A model generated the notes under the pieces. The model worked only from the letters and a program-made list of their open reading frames with translations. It was not told the origin of the DNA and did no database searches. Shown here piece by piece: positions 16,850-25,587 of a stretch of 43,572 bases of DNA. The number at the start of each line of letters is the position of its first letter. The first letter of the stretch is position 1. The translations under genes were made by a program, and so were the position numbers. The DNA is from Pseudomonas floridensis (GTDB lineage Bacteria; Pseudomonadota; Gammaproteobacteria; Pseudomonadales; Pseudomonadaceae). Where the stretch lies: contig NZ_MUIO01000108.1 of NCBI RefSeq assembly GCF_002087235.1, positions 1-43,572 of the forward strand, given 5' to 3'.

Positions 16850-18490
16850 TTATTGCGCGCGGGTCGCCACTTCGTTGCGGCAACCGGTGAACAGGTCCAG
16901 AGCCGGGTTGTAGACTTTGGTGTCGACCTTCAACAGCCCCAGCATGGAATGAAACAGATTGTCCTGACTGAGTGGCGTATTACGCTCTTTGGCCAGGCAC
17001 TCCGGCGTCACGGCAAACGTGCGCTGATAGTTCTGCGACAGCCAGATCATCATCGGTACGTGTTTCTGCTGATCGGGTGCCAGCAGATAGGGTGTGCCAT
17101 GCAGAAACAGGTTGTATTCGCCGAGCGATTCGCCGTGATCGGAAAGATAGATCATTGCTGTATCGACCTTGTCCTGATGAGCACGCAAGATATCGATCAG
17201 ACTCGACAGAACATGGTCGGTGTACAACAGCGTGTTGTCGTAACCATTGACGATACTGTCCCGCGTGCAATTGTTCAGGGCATTGCTTTCGCAGACAGGG
17301 GTAAACTTTTCATACTCCTTTGGATAACGCTTGAAGTACTCCGGGCCATGGCTACCCATCTGATGCAGAACCAATACCGTGTCCTTGTCCAGGTTATTGA
17401 TGAACCCTTCCAGTCCCTGCAGCAGAATCTCGTCCCGGCACTCATGGTTGTTGCACAGCTGCGGATCCTTCAGGTTGCTGACATCCTGGAACGTCACCCG
17501 GTCGCAAGTGCCTTTGCACCCGGCCTGGTTGTCACGCCAGACCACCTGAATACCGGCGCGCTGAAGCACATCCAGCAAGCCTTCCTGATTGCGGGCTTTG
17601 GCACCGTCGTAATCCTTGCGCCCCATGTTGGAAAACATGCAGGGCACCGACACGGCAGTCTCGGTACCGCACGAGTACACGTCGGTAAAAGCCACCAGAT
17701 CGCTTTCCTTATTCAGATTTGGGGTGGTATTGCGACCGTAACCCAGAATGCCGAAGTTCTCGGCCCGGGCACTCTCGCCCACCACCAACACCGTGAGCGA
17801 CTTGCGCGTATGCCCCGCCCGGTCCGCAGAGCGCCTGGCGTCCTCGCCAAGTTTTACGAACGGGCGTCGGGCGGACATCACCTGCTCGCTCAGATACCCC
17901 ATCGACGCACCGATGTAATTGCTGGGCACCACCATCAAGCGCAGTTCGTGGTGATTGCGAAACAGTGAAGAAAGCCCCTGATAGTTGGCCAACGCAAAGC
18001 CGCCGATGGCCACGCTGCATACGACGCCCACCAGCAGCTTGCTGAACAGTTCGCGGTGCCAGCGCCGATAGTTGATCGGGGTTTTCCACAGCAGCAGAGA
18101 CGGCAGGACACCCAGCAACAGGATATAGAGCACCAGCTTGAGCGACAGCAAACCCTGCACTTCGGTGATATTGGTTTCAGCGAAGTTGCGGAACATGCCC
18201 GCATCGATCATTACGCCATATTCGGTCATGAAATAGACCACACCGGCGCTGACCATGAACATCACGATCAGCACCGGTTTGAACACACGCCTGAACGCCA
18301 GCAGTGTCAGAAAAATATTGAATACACAGAAAATCATCACAGCAAAGGCCACGCGCATGGCGATGCCTTTGGGGTCGGAACTGGTGATTGCGAAAAGGTG
18401 CTGCCAAAGGTTGAGGTTGAAACCCACTAATAAGAAACCGCTGGCAAGTAACGTTACACACTCTGGTCGAACACTTCTGATTGTCGGCAT
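16850..18490 (-). CDS. eptA: Lipid A phosphoethanolamine transferase (EptA-like)
   Basis: A 546-residue inner-membrane enzyme that moves phosphoethanolamine from phosphatidylethanolamine to lipid A, lowering the negative charge that cationic peptides bind. Five hydrophobic segments occupy about residues 10-170. The periplasmic sulfatase-like domain starts near 232 with TVLVVGESARAENF (metal ligand Glu239), RNTTPNL, and CGTETAVSVPC (274-284) holding the catalytic Thr. IYLSDHGESLGEYNLFLHG gives the Asp-His metal site. Paired cysteines in the domain fit the family's disulfides. It stands alone; no two-component genes are adjacent, so any PmrAB-type control would act from elsewhere. Confidence 0.92.
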   Translation of the reverse strand: MPTIRSVRPECVTLLASGFLLVGFNLNLWQHLFAITSSDPKGIAMRVAFAVMIFCVFNIFLTLLAFRRVFKPVLIVMFMVSAGVVYFMTEYGVMIDAGMFRNFAETNITEVQGLLSLKLVLYILLLGVLPSLLLWKTPINYRRWHRELFSKLLVGVVCSVAIGGFALANYQGLSSLFRNHHELRLMVVPSNYIGASMGYLSEQVMSARRPFVKLGEDARRSADRAGHTRKSLTVLVVGESARAENFGILGYGRNTTPNLNKESDLVAFTDVYSCGTETAVSVPCMFSNMGRKDYDGAKARNQEGLLDVLQRAGIQVVWRDNQAGCKGTCDRVTFQDVSNLKDPQLCNNHECRDEILLQGLEGFINNLDKDTVLVLHQMGSHGPEYFKRYPKEYEKFTPVCESNALNNCTRDSIVNGYDNTLLYTDHVLSSLIDILRAHQDKVDTAMIYLSDHGESLGEYNLFLHGTPYLLAPDQQKHVPMMIWLSQNYQRTFAVTPECLAKERNTPLSQDNLFHSMLGLLKVDTKVYNPALDLFTGCRNEVATRAQ

Positions 18491-18672
18491 CGCAGTCTGC
18501 TTATCGAATTAATATGCATCGGGCACAACGCGAGTCAGGCAACTCCCCGATGGGGCGGACTGTAAGCAGCGCCTTATCAATTTTATGTGAAAAACCCGAG
18601 AAGCCGCGGTCGGATTAATTTTATTTCACCGCACGACAGTCGGGATTCAGGCAACGCACTGAAAGCGCTCGT

Positions 18673-18705
18673 AAAAACGCCCCCGCAAGCAGGCTTGCGA
18701 GGGCG
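18673..18705 (-). terminator. Terminator of the malic enzyme gene
   Basis: A 12-bp stem with one mismatch (18678-18689 with 18694-18705) is followed on the minus strand by TTTTTAC. Its core resembles the REP-type GCAAGC palindrome of Pseudomonas. It lies about 20 bases after the malic enzyme stop codon. Confidence 0.8.
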
Positions 18706-18726
18706 CTGGTGAGCGTCCAGGGCCGA

Positions 18727-20418
18727 TCAGACAGAACGGCGACGGTAAGCGCGATAATCGGGCAACCAGAAGTTACGCTCGATGGCGGCGAGCAATACGT
18801 CCTCGGTTGTTTCCAGCGCCAGACCTTCGGCCTGGGCTTCCTTGGCGACGGCCAGCGCGATTTTGCGACTGACTTGCTGGATCTCCTTGAGCGGCGGCAG
18901 CACGGCGTCGCCCTGCCCTGTCACCATCGGTGAGCATTCGGCCAGTGCGTTGGAGGCCGCCATCAACATGCGATCGGTAATCCGCGACGCCTTGCAGGCC
19001 ACGACACCCAGACCAATGCCGGGGAAGATGTAGGAGTTGTTGCACTGCGCGATGTGCACGGTGCGACCGTTGATCTGGACCGGCGCGAACGGACTGCCGG
19101 TGGCGACCAGCGCATTGCCGTCGGTCCAGCGCAGGATTTCCTCCGGCGTCGCTTCGACCTTGGAAGTCGGGTTCGACAACGGCATCACCAGCGGCTTGGC
19201 GCAGTGCTTGTGCACCTCGCGGATCACCTGCTCGGTGAACAGACCACGCTGACCGGAAACGCCGATCAGCACAGTAGCACCGGCATGCGTCACGACATCG
19301 AGCAGGGTCGGGAATGCCTCGGTGCCCGCCGCCCATCCGGATACGTCAGCGGTTTTTTGCGCCAAACGCTTCTGGAAATCCAGCAGATTGTCCATGCCAT
19401 CGGTCAGCAGGCCGAAGCGATCGACCATGAAGATGCGCTTGCGCGCCTCGCTTTCACTCAAGCCTTCGATCTGCATTGCGGCGATGATGTGCTCGGCAAT
19501 CCCGCACCCGGCAGAGCCCGCACCGATGAACACCACTTTCTGCTGACCAAGGGTTTCATCCTTGGCTTTACAAGCGGCGAGCAAGGTACCGACGGCCACC
19601 GAGGCGGTGCCCTGAATGTCGTCGTTGAAGCAGCACAGTTCGTCACGGTATTTTTCCAGCAACGGCATGGCGTTGGACTGGGCGAAATCTTCGAACTGCA
19701 ACAGCACGTCCGGCCAGCGGCGCTGTACGGCGTCGATGAACAGCGCGATGAAGTCCTCGTATTCCTTGCCCGACACGCGCTCGTGACGCCAACCCATGTA
19801 CATCGGGTCATCGAGCAGTTCGCGGTTGTTGGTGCCGACATCCAGCACGATCGGCAACGTGTAGGCCGGGCTGATGCCGCCGCAGGCGGTATACAGGGAG
19901 AGTTTGCCGATCGGAATGCCCATGCCGCCGATACCCTGGTCGCCCAGACCAAGAATGCGCTCGCTGTCGGTGACCACGATGATCTTGATGCGATCCTTGG
20001 TGGCGCTGCGCAGGATGTCGTCGATACGGTCTCGTTCCGGGTAGGAAATGAACAAACCGCGGTGGGTGCGGTAGATCTTGGAAAATTCCTGGCACGCCTG
20101 GCCGACGGTGGGCGTGTAAATGATTGGCAGCATTTCGTCCAGGTGCGAGTCCAGCAACCGGAAGAACAATGTCTCGTTATTGTCCTGAATCGAACGCAGG
20201 TAGATGTGCTTGTCCAGGTCGGTCGCGCATTGCTTGTACTGGCTGTAAACCCGGGTGACTTGCTCTTCGATCGTCTCTACGTTCTGCGGCAGCAGCCCGA
20301 TCAGGTTGAATTCGACCCGCTCTTGCGGGGTGAAGGCACTGCCCTTGTTCAGCAAGGGCATTTCCAGCAGTGAAGGTCCTGCGTAGGAAATGTATAAAGG
20401 TCGCGAAGTGTTGGTCAT
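18727..20418 (-). CDS. maeA: NAD-dependent malic enzyme
   Basis: A 563-residue malate dehydrogenase (oxaloacetate-decarboxylating) converting malate to pyruvate and CO2. Recognisable blocks are YTPTVGQACQEFS, VVTDSERILGLGDQGIGGMGIPIGKLSLYTACGG (malate and metal site), FNDDIQGTASVA and the dinucleotide motif FIGAGSAGCGIAEHI. The domain order and length match the NAD-type SfcA/MaeA enzyme rather than the larger NADP-type fused to phosphotransacetylase. Translation is placed at 20418 because the family N-terminus MTNTSRPLYISYAGP begins there; a reading from 20448 adds ten basic residues. No gene precedes it closely. Confidence 0.94.
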   Translation of the reverse strand: MTNTSRPLYISYAGPSLLEMPLLNKGSAFTPQERVEFNLIGLLPQNVETIEEQVTRVYSQYKQCATDLDKHIYLRSIQDNNETLFFRLLDSHLDEMLPIIYTPTVGQACQEFSKIYRTHRGLFISYPERDRIDDILRSATKDRIKIIVVTDSERILGLGDQGIGGMGIPIGKLSLYTACGGISPAYTLPIVLDVGTNNRELLDDPMYMGWRHERVSGKEYEDFIALFIDAVQRRWPDVLLQFEDFAQSNAMPLLEKYRDELCCFNDDIQGTASVAVGTLLAACKAKDETLGQQKVVFIGAGSAGCGIAEHIIAAMQIEGLSESEARKRIFMVDRFGLLTDGMDNLLDFQKRLAQKTADVSGWAAGTEAFPTLLDVVTHAGATVLIGVSGQRGLFTEQVIREVHKHCAKPLVMPLSNPTSKVEATPEEILRWTDGNALVATGSPFAPVQINGRTVHIAQCNNSYIFPGIGLGVVACKASRITDRMLMAASNALAECSPMVTGQGDAVLPPLKEIQQVSRKIALAVAKEAQAEGLALETTEDVLLAAIERNFWLPDYRAYRRRSV

Positions 20419-20716
20419 TTTTTCTGATCGCCTTTTTCGTCTACTCATTGATTCTGTGCGTCGACCGGGGCGGGCAGCCTGGCGCTTTTTTCTTCTTTTT
20501 CTTTATGTGCCAGCTCTTTCAGGCCATACCGGACAATCTTCGGTGTATGAAGTCAGGGCCACATCTTACTCGCCTCGAAACCGCTTGCGGCATTTTGTCG
20601 CGCAAAGAATGGCAAGATGATGCTACCGATTCAGCAAACAGACATGCCCGCGCGCCTTGCCCTGCCTGGGTGCGAGCGGGCATCTTTACCCTTCATTCCG
20701 TGACTGCGAGATCAGC
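20419..20716. other. Gene-free divergent intergenic region (maeA / HAD gene)
   Basis: These 298 bases separate the divergent maeA and HAD genes. A pyrimidine-rich tract (CTTTTTTCTTCTTTTTC) lies at about 20485-20502. Open frames across it are short and composed of low-complexity residues, so I see no gene. Both promoters should lie here, but no clear -35/-10 pair stands out. Confidence 0.5.
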
Positions 20717-21364
20717 ATGCTCAACCAGAAGTCCTTTGCCGCCTTCCTGTTCGATATGGATGGCACCCTTCTCAACTCCGTTATTGCCGCCGAACGGGTG
20801 TGGTCGAAATGGGCACGCAGACACGGACTGGACGTGGACGCATTCCTGCCGACCATTCATGGCGTCAGAAGCATCGATACGGTTCGCAGGCAGAACATTC
20901 CGGGCATCGATGCGCAGCAGGAAGCCGCTGCCATTTCGCAAGCGGAAATCGAAGACGTGGAAGGTGTCGTAGCCATTGAAGGTGTGGCCGCGTTCCTCAA
21001 TTCACTGCCTCCCGATCGCTGGGCGATGGTGACCTCGGCCCCGCGCGCACTGGCGGCAGCCCGCATGAAGGCCGCTGGCCTTGCGCTGCCGGACATCGTA
21101 GTTACCGCCGAAGACGTGAGCCAGGGCAAGCCCGCGCCAGAGGGCTTTCTGCTTGCAGCGCAACGACTGGGTGTCGCTGCTGAACAGTGCCTGGTCTTCG
21201 AAGACGCACCAGCGGGCATTGCGGCGGGCAAGGCCGCAGGCGCCAGCGTGGTGGTGATCACCGCCGCCCATCTGCACCCGTTCGAAACGCAGGACTCAAC
21301 CCTGGCCAGCTACCTGGACGTGTCGGTCAGTCTTGAAAACGGTCGTCTCAAGCTGACCCTCTGA
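20717..21364 (+). CDS. HAD-family sugar phosphatase, YfbT-like
   Basis: A 215-residue haloacid-dehalogenase-type phosphatase. Motif I FDMDGTLLNS has nucleophile Asp13 and acid/base Asp15. Motif II TSAPR is near 115, motif III lysine is in GKPAPEGF near 142 and motif IV is FEDAPAGIAAGKAAG near 165. The alpha-helical cap inserted after motif I and the ending resemble YfbT/Had sugar phosphatases that act on hexitol or sugar phosphates. The start is placed at 20717 because upstream in-frame residues are not HAD-like. The physiological substrate is unknown. Confidence 0.88.
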   Translation: MLNQKSFAAFLFDMDGTLLNSVIAAERVWSKWARRHGLDVDAFLPTIHGVRSIDTVRRQNIPGIDAQQEAAAISQAEIEDVEGVVAIEGVAAFLNSLPPDRWAMVTSAPRALAAARMKAAGLALPDIVVTAEDVSQGKPAPEGFLLAAQRLGVAAEQCLVFEDAPAGIAAGKAAGASVVVITAAHLHPFETQDSTLASYLDVSVSLENGRLKLTL

Positions 21365-21471
21365 ATCCATAACGACGTGTCCGGCTCATTCATCGAAAAC
21401 TCTGAACCCAGGTTTTTATTTCACGTTCAGACATAAAGAATAAGAGTGGTCTACGTTGATTGGAGACAGGC

Positions 21472-22038
21472 ATGACCGACCCGACAAGTAACACATTCAT
21501 GTCCAGCATTGCGTTCTTCGACCTTCTGCTGGAGCAATTCAGAGGTGCTGAAGGGGAATTGCCCATGGCGACGGCTTATCTGAGCCAGGCAATCAGCGAG
21601 AGTGATCCGGAGCACAAAGCACTGCTCATTCGAATTGCCAAGGAGAAGATCAAGAACGCCAGAGTTCTTGCGTCAATTCTGCTGGAACTGGCGAAGGGTC
21701 ATACAGCACGCCCTTCCGATCAGCCTGACCGTGCCAAGTTCAGGACGCTGCTGCAAGACAAGGGCATTATCAGCAACGAACTGGAAAACACTGAAATCTC
21801 GGCCGAGCAGATGGGCGACACTCTGGAACCGCAAAGCACCACGACACGCGATGCGACCCGACAGGATCACTACCTGCAATCAAACATCGCCACCGAGGAA
21901 AAACAGATAGCCATCTACGAGCAACTGACCGCGATGACTTCAGACAGCCATTTCATTACAGCCTTGAACCAGGCCAAACGGCGTCAGATAAAGCACCGCA
22001 ACGAGTTCGCCACACTGCTGAAGAAAATCAAACGCTGA
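21472..22038 (+). CDS. Ferritin-like protein related to manganese catalase, lacking part of the metal site
   Basis: A 188-residue, mostly helical protein. Residues 18-71 (LLEQFRGAEGELPMATAYLSQ, then LLIRIAKEKIKNARVLASILLEL) align by eye with the first helix pair of manganese catalases, and 137-183 (SNIATEEKQIAIYEQLTAMTSDSHF, then KRRQIKHRNEFATLL) with the second pair. Ligand positions corresponding to Glu29, Glu142 and His175 are kept, but the Glu and His of the usual EELAH motif are Lys59 and Asn62. A dimanganese centre is therefore unlikely in normal form. It is also about 80 residues shorter than typical enzymes. GGAG at 21462-21465 places the start. It converges on the GvpU-like gene. Confidence 0.65.
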   Translation: MTDPTSNTFMSSIAFFDLLLEQFRGAEGELPMATAYLSQAISESDPEHKALLIRIAKEKIKNARVLASILLELAKGHTARPSDQPDRAKFRTLLQDKGIISNELENTEISAEQMGDTLEPQSTTTRDATRQDHYLQSNIATEEKQIAIYEQLTAMTSDSHFITALNQAKRRQIKHRNEFATLLKKIKR

Positions 22039-22052
22039 ACAATCGACCAGAC

Positions 22053-22070
22053 GCCCCGTCTGCGCGGGGC
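22053..22070. terminator. Bidirectional hairpin between convergent genes
   Basis: GCCCCG (22053-22058) pairs with CGGGGC (22065-22070) across a 6-base loop, centred in the 50-base gap between the ferritin-like gene and the GvpU-like gene. There is no T run, so it may be a weak terminator for both. Confidence 0.5.
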
Positions 22071-22088
22071 ATTGGATCGATGAAGACG

Positions 22089-22559
22089 CTACTTTTTGGC
22101 GATCAGGCCTATGGTGAACCCATCCACCGCCGCAATCCTGCCGCGCCATAACACGCCGGACTCGCAAATCGGATTTCCGTCGCTGGAATAGGTCCGGCAG
22201 TCTTTCAAGTGGATGAAATGAAAGGCGGGCGTATCTTCGGACGTTTCGCCGGGTTTGAACGACAGGATCATCTCCTTCATGGAAGCGTCGGTGCCGTTGG
22301 CGAATTGGGTGAAGGGACCTGAAATATCCTCGGCCAGTTGTTCGAAATAGTCGTCATGGGAGATCAGATGCCCTGACACCAGATTGCCGCCTACCGAAAG
22401 GGTGACTCCCATTTCCACCTTGGTATTGGCCACGAACTTGACCAACCATTGCAGCAACCAGTCGATCTGTTTGCCCTGCCATTTCAAATGGGCAATGACA
22501 TCGTCATGGTTCTGTCTGGGAGAAGGTTGCACATGCTGTATTTGATCGACGTCCGACAT
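22089..22559 (-). CDS. GvpU-like accessory protein (no gas vesicle genes nearby)
   Basis: A 156-residue soluble protein. Its centre (LQWLVKFVANTKVEMGVTLSVGG, then LVSGHLISHDDYFEQLAEDI) resembles GvpU, an accessory protein of Bacillus gas vesicle clusters, by memory of the family and not by search. The second half (FHFIHLKDCRTYS, LWRGRIAAVDGFTIGLIAKK) is beta-rich and would fit an SH3-like or small barrel. No gvpA or other vesicle gene is in this window, so a role outside flotation is likely if the assignment holds. AGGAG seven bases before the ATG at 22559 supports that start over an upstream reading. Otherwise treat it as a conserved hypothetical. Confidence 0.6.
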   Translation of the reverse strand: MSDVDQIQHVQPSPRQNHDDVIAHLKWQGKQIDWLLQWLVKFVANTKVEMGVTLSVGGNLVSGHLISHDDYFEQLAEDISGPFTQFANGTDASMKEMILSFKPGETSEDTPAFHFIHLKDCRTYSSDGNPICESGVLWRGRIAAVDGFTIGLIAKK

Positions 22560-22873
22560 CTGAAAGCTCCTGGCTTCACACAACGTGAAACCAAGGTATA
22601 GATCACATCGGCCAAAAGCGAAACTCAGGTACAGACAATCTGCATTTGAAAAAGACCAGCCCACGTCAAGTCCTGTCGGCCATCACATCTGCTCAACCCC
22701 GCTCCTCGTCGAACCCGGCAACGGGCATTCCAGCCAAAACCGGTGAGAAATTAGCTGCGACGCAATGCCGCATTCGGGTATCGTTCGATAAATTGCAACA
22801 AATTGTATCAACCACCCGCCAGGCCAGCTTCGGTTGACGCCTGATTTGAACCCGAGTGATAAGGGGGTCCGCG
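22560..22873. other. Divergent intergenic region between the GvpU-like gene and the GntP-family permease
   Basis: These 314 bases hold both promoters of the divergent pair. The right part is A+T-richer (about 22785-22812, CGATAAATTGCAACAAATTG), and GATAAATTGCAACAAATTGTATC is a plausible operator or -10 region for the permease. No open frame looks coding. I cannot name a regulator for it. Confidence 0.45.
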
Positions 22874-24244
22874 TTGGATCTGTCGTCTGCTGCCTGGGTG
22901 TTTCACGACACCCGTCTGATTGTCTGCTGCCTGATTGCAATCGCCACGATCATCGTGCTGATCAGCGCTACCAAACTCCCGCCTTTCCTGTCGATTCTGG
23001 TGGGCACGTTCATCGCCGGGATCGGTGCCGGCCTGCCTGCCGAAGCCGTGGCGAAAGCCTTCAGCAAAGGCGCGGGCGGCATATTGGGGGAAGCCGGGAT
23101 CATTATCGCCCTGGGCGCGATGCTAGGCGCGCTGATGGCGGAGTCAGGTGCTGCCGATCGCATCGCGTCGACCCTGCTCGGTCTCGGCAAAGGCAAGAGC
23201 CTGCCGTGGGTGATGGCACTGGTGGCGATGGTCATCGGACTTCCACTGTTCTTCGAGGTCGGGCTGGTGATGATGGTGCCGATCATCTTCGTCATGGCGC
23301 GTCAGTCCGGTCAGCCGCTGTTGAAGATCGCCATTCCTGCCCTGGCGGGCATGACCACGCTGCATGCCCTGATGCCGCCCCACCCCGGACCACTGATCGC
23401 CGTCAGCGCGCTGCATGCCGATCTGGGTCTGACCATGCTGCTGGGCCTGTGCGTCGCGATTCCGGCCGTGATCCTTGCCGGTCCGCTATACGGCAACTGG
23501 CTGTCGAAGCGCATGCACATTGAAGAGCCTGCCGAACTGGGCAAATTGTTCAGCGCCAGACCCGACACCAGCCGTCAACCCAGCTTCGGGATGTCGCTGC
23601 TGATCATTCTGTTGCCAGTGATCCTCATGCTCGGCAGTACGCTGGCCAAAGTGGCGATGGCATCTGAAAGCACTGCTGCGCTGACCCTGAAATTCCTCGG
23701 CGAGCCGCTCGTGGCGCTGGGCATCGCCGTGCTGGCTGCCACCGTGTGCCTGGGTTGGGCCAACGGTCTTTCCCGGGAACATGTCGGCGGGACCCTGCGC
23801 AAAAGCCTCGCTCCGATTGCCGTGCTGCTGCTGACCATTGGCGCAGGCGGCGGTTTGAAGCAGACGCTGCTGGATGCCGGCGTCAGCCAGACCATCAGCA
23901 AAGTGGCGGAAGGCGCGCACATGCCCTACCTGCTACTGGCCTGGCTGATTGCCGTGGCGCTGCGGCAAGCGACGGGTTCGGCCACCGTCGCAACCACCAC
24001 CACGGCAGGCATTCTGGCGCCGATGATGGCCGGTCTTGCACCCTTGGAAGCGTCTCTGGTAGCGCTGGTGATCGGCGCGGGCTCGGTGTTCTTCTGCCAC
24101 GTCAACGATGCCGGGTTCTGGATGGTCCGCGAATATTTCGGCCTGCAACTGAAGCAGACGCTGTGGGTCTGGTCGGTGCTGCAGACCATCGTTTCGGTGG
24201 TCGGTCTGGTGGGCACATCGCTGTTGTGGCATTGGCTGGCGTGA
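22874..24244 (+). CDS. GntP-family gluconate/sugar acid:H+ symporter
   Basis: A 456-residue membrane permease with about 12-14 hydrophobic segments. Family signatures are present: FSKGAGGILGEAGIIIALGAMLGALMAESGAADRIA, ALMPPHPGPLIAV and RQATGSATVATTTTAGI. The fold is that of GntT/GntP/YgbN permeases, which bring in gluconate or related sugar acids with protons. I place the start at TTG 22874, since AAGGGGG (22861-22867) sits six bases before it; a GTG at 22856 lacks such a site. It ends three bases from the convergent xylR stop. The exact substrate is unknown; neighbouring xylose genes raise the possibility of a pentonic acid. Confidence 0.88.
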   Translation: MDLSSAAWVFHDTRLIVCCLIAIATIIVLISATKLPPFLSILVGTFIAGIGAGLPAEAVAKAFSKGAGGILGEAGIIIALGAMLGALMAESGAADRIASTLLGLGKGKSLPWVMALVAMVIGLPLFFEVGLVMMVPIIFVMARQSGQPLLKIAIPALAGMTTLHALMPPHPGPLIAVSALHADLGLTMLLGLCVAIPAVILAGPLYGNWLSKRMHIEEPAELGKLFSARPDTSRQPSFGMSLLIILLPVILMLGSTLAKVAMASESTAALTLKFLGEPLVALGIAVLAATVCLGWANGLSREHVGGTLRKSLAPIAVLLLTIGAGGGLKQTLLDAGVSQTISKVAEGAHMPYLLLAWLIAVALRQATGSATVATTTTAGILAPMMAGLAPLEASLVALVIGAGSVFFCHVNDAGFWMVREYFGLQLKQTLWVWSVLQTIVSVVGLVGTSLLWHWLA

Positions 24245-24247
24245 CGC

Positions 24248-25423
24248 TCAGCGGGCCTCCTGTTGATACTCCCTGGGCGTACAGCCGAACTCACGACGAA
24301 ACACGGTGTGCAGGTATTGGGCGGACTTGAAGCCGCAATTTCGGGCGATGTCGGCAATCGCCGAATCGGTGTTTTCCAGCCCGCTGGCGGCCGCAGTCAG
24401 TTTGAAACGCAGAATCTCGTCGTGCACGCTGCAACCCCGCACCTTGCGAAAGTGCGACTCCAGCGACGAGCGCGACACGCCGACATAGGCCGCCACCTGG
24501 GCCGTCTTGATGCCTTGGCATGCGTACTGTCGGATGAACAACAGCGCCTGCATCACATAAGGATCGCCCAACGGTTGATGCAGGCTTGAAGCCTGCACGT
24601 TGATCGCATCCGGAGGGATCAGAATCTGTGTGCCCGTGGACGGCATGCCGTGGAGCATCTGATGCAACAGGTGCGCGGCGGTCCGGCCCATGGTTTCGGT
24701 GCCTTGAATCACCGAACTGAGTGGTACCCGGGTGAGGGTTCGGGTCAGCGGGTCGTTGTCGATGCCGATCAGGGCCACCTGCTCAGGTACGGCAATGCCC
24801 GCCGTCAGACAGGCTTGCAATAACTGCCGGGCCCGGGCGTCACTGACCGCGATGATACCAATGGGTTTGGGCAGGCTCTGCAGCCAGGCAATCTGCTGCT
24901 CGACCGCGCTGTCCCAAAGCGGCGCGCTGGTGCCCATGCCACGGTAGATCTCGACGTGCAGGCCGTCGCGTTGCAACAGTCTGCGAAAGCCCTTCTCCCG
25001 CTCCTGCGCCCAGCGATTGGCCTGCGCTTCGGGCAGGCTGAAACAGGCAAAACGCGTCAGCCCGGCCTCGATCAAATGCTCGTACGCAATCCTCATTAAT
25101 GCGTCGTTATCAGTGGCCACATAGGGAATGCCTTTGGGGTACGCCCGAGCATCCTGATAGGAACCACCGACTGCCACCACCGGTAGCGAACTGCCCGCCA
25201 GCGCCTCGCCAATCAGCGGATCGTCGAAGTCGGCGATGATGCCATCGCCCTGCCAGCGTTCGATCCCGCGCAGGCGACAGAGAAAATCCTCCTCGAGGAA
25301 CAAGTCCCAGGACGCACGCGTGCTGCTCAGGTAATTGCCGATGCCGCTGATAATGCCGCGGTCGTAGATCTTGCTGCCGTTGAACAGCAAAGCGATGCGG
25401 TGAACCGGGGGTACAGTTTTCAT
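24248..25423 (-). CDS. xylR: XylR, xylose-responsive transcription regulator
   Basis: A 391-residue regulator made of a periplasmic-binding-protein-like sensor domain (residues 1-285, opening RIALLFNGSKIYDRGIISGIGNYL) and two C-terminal AraC-type helix-turn-helix motifs (about 290-388: TAQVAAYVGVSRSSLESHFRKV and IADIARNCGFKSAQYLHTVFRREFGCTPREY). This arrangement and length match E. coli XylR, which binds D-xylose and activates xylA and xylF. It is divergent from xylA with 164 bases between the starts, where its operators should lie. No good ribosome site precedes the ATG, so the protein may be made at low levels. Confidence 0.93.
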   Translation of the reverse strand: MKTVPPVHRIALLFNGSKIYDRGIISGIGNYLSSTRASWDLFLEEDFLCRLRGIERWQGDGIIADFDDPLIGEALAGSSLPVVAVGGSYQDARAYPKGIPYVATDNDALMRIAYEHLIEAGLTRFACFSLPEAQANRWAQEREKGFRRLLQRDGLHVEIYRGMGTSAPLWDSAVEQQIAWLQSLPKPIGIIAVSDARARQLLQACLTAGIAVPEQVALIGIDNDPLTRTLTRVPLSSVIQGTETMGRTAAHLLHQMLHGMPSTGTQILIPPDAINVQASSLHQPLGDPYVMQALLFIRQYACQGIKTAQVAAYVGVSRSSLESHFRKVRGCSVHDEILRFKLTAAASGLENTDSAIADIARNCGFKSAQYLHTVFRREFGCTPREYQQEAR

Positions 25424-25587
25424 TGTTTTTATACTGACTGGGTAACGGTGCCGTGGATTGAAGACTAGGCGCGTGGCGGACAGATCTCAACTCAAAATCG
25501 CACTGCACGTTGGTGACTTTCGTAATCAGCAGGCACAGGGGCGTTGCTAGTATCGGGACACCGCCAAGAACAATAAGGAAAACGCCC

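Noticed and set aside
16853..17968. 371-residue plus-strand frame opposite eptA
   Set aside because: Antisense to a well-supported transferase and without any known motif.
19054..20373. 439-residue plus-strand frame inside maeA
   Set aside because: Antisense to the malic enzyme with low-complexity His/Gln/Arg-rich residues; no start site.
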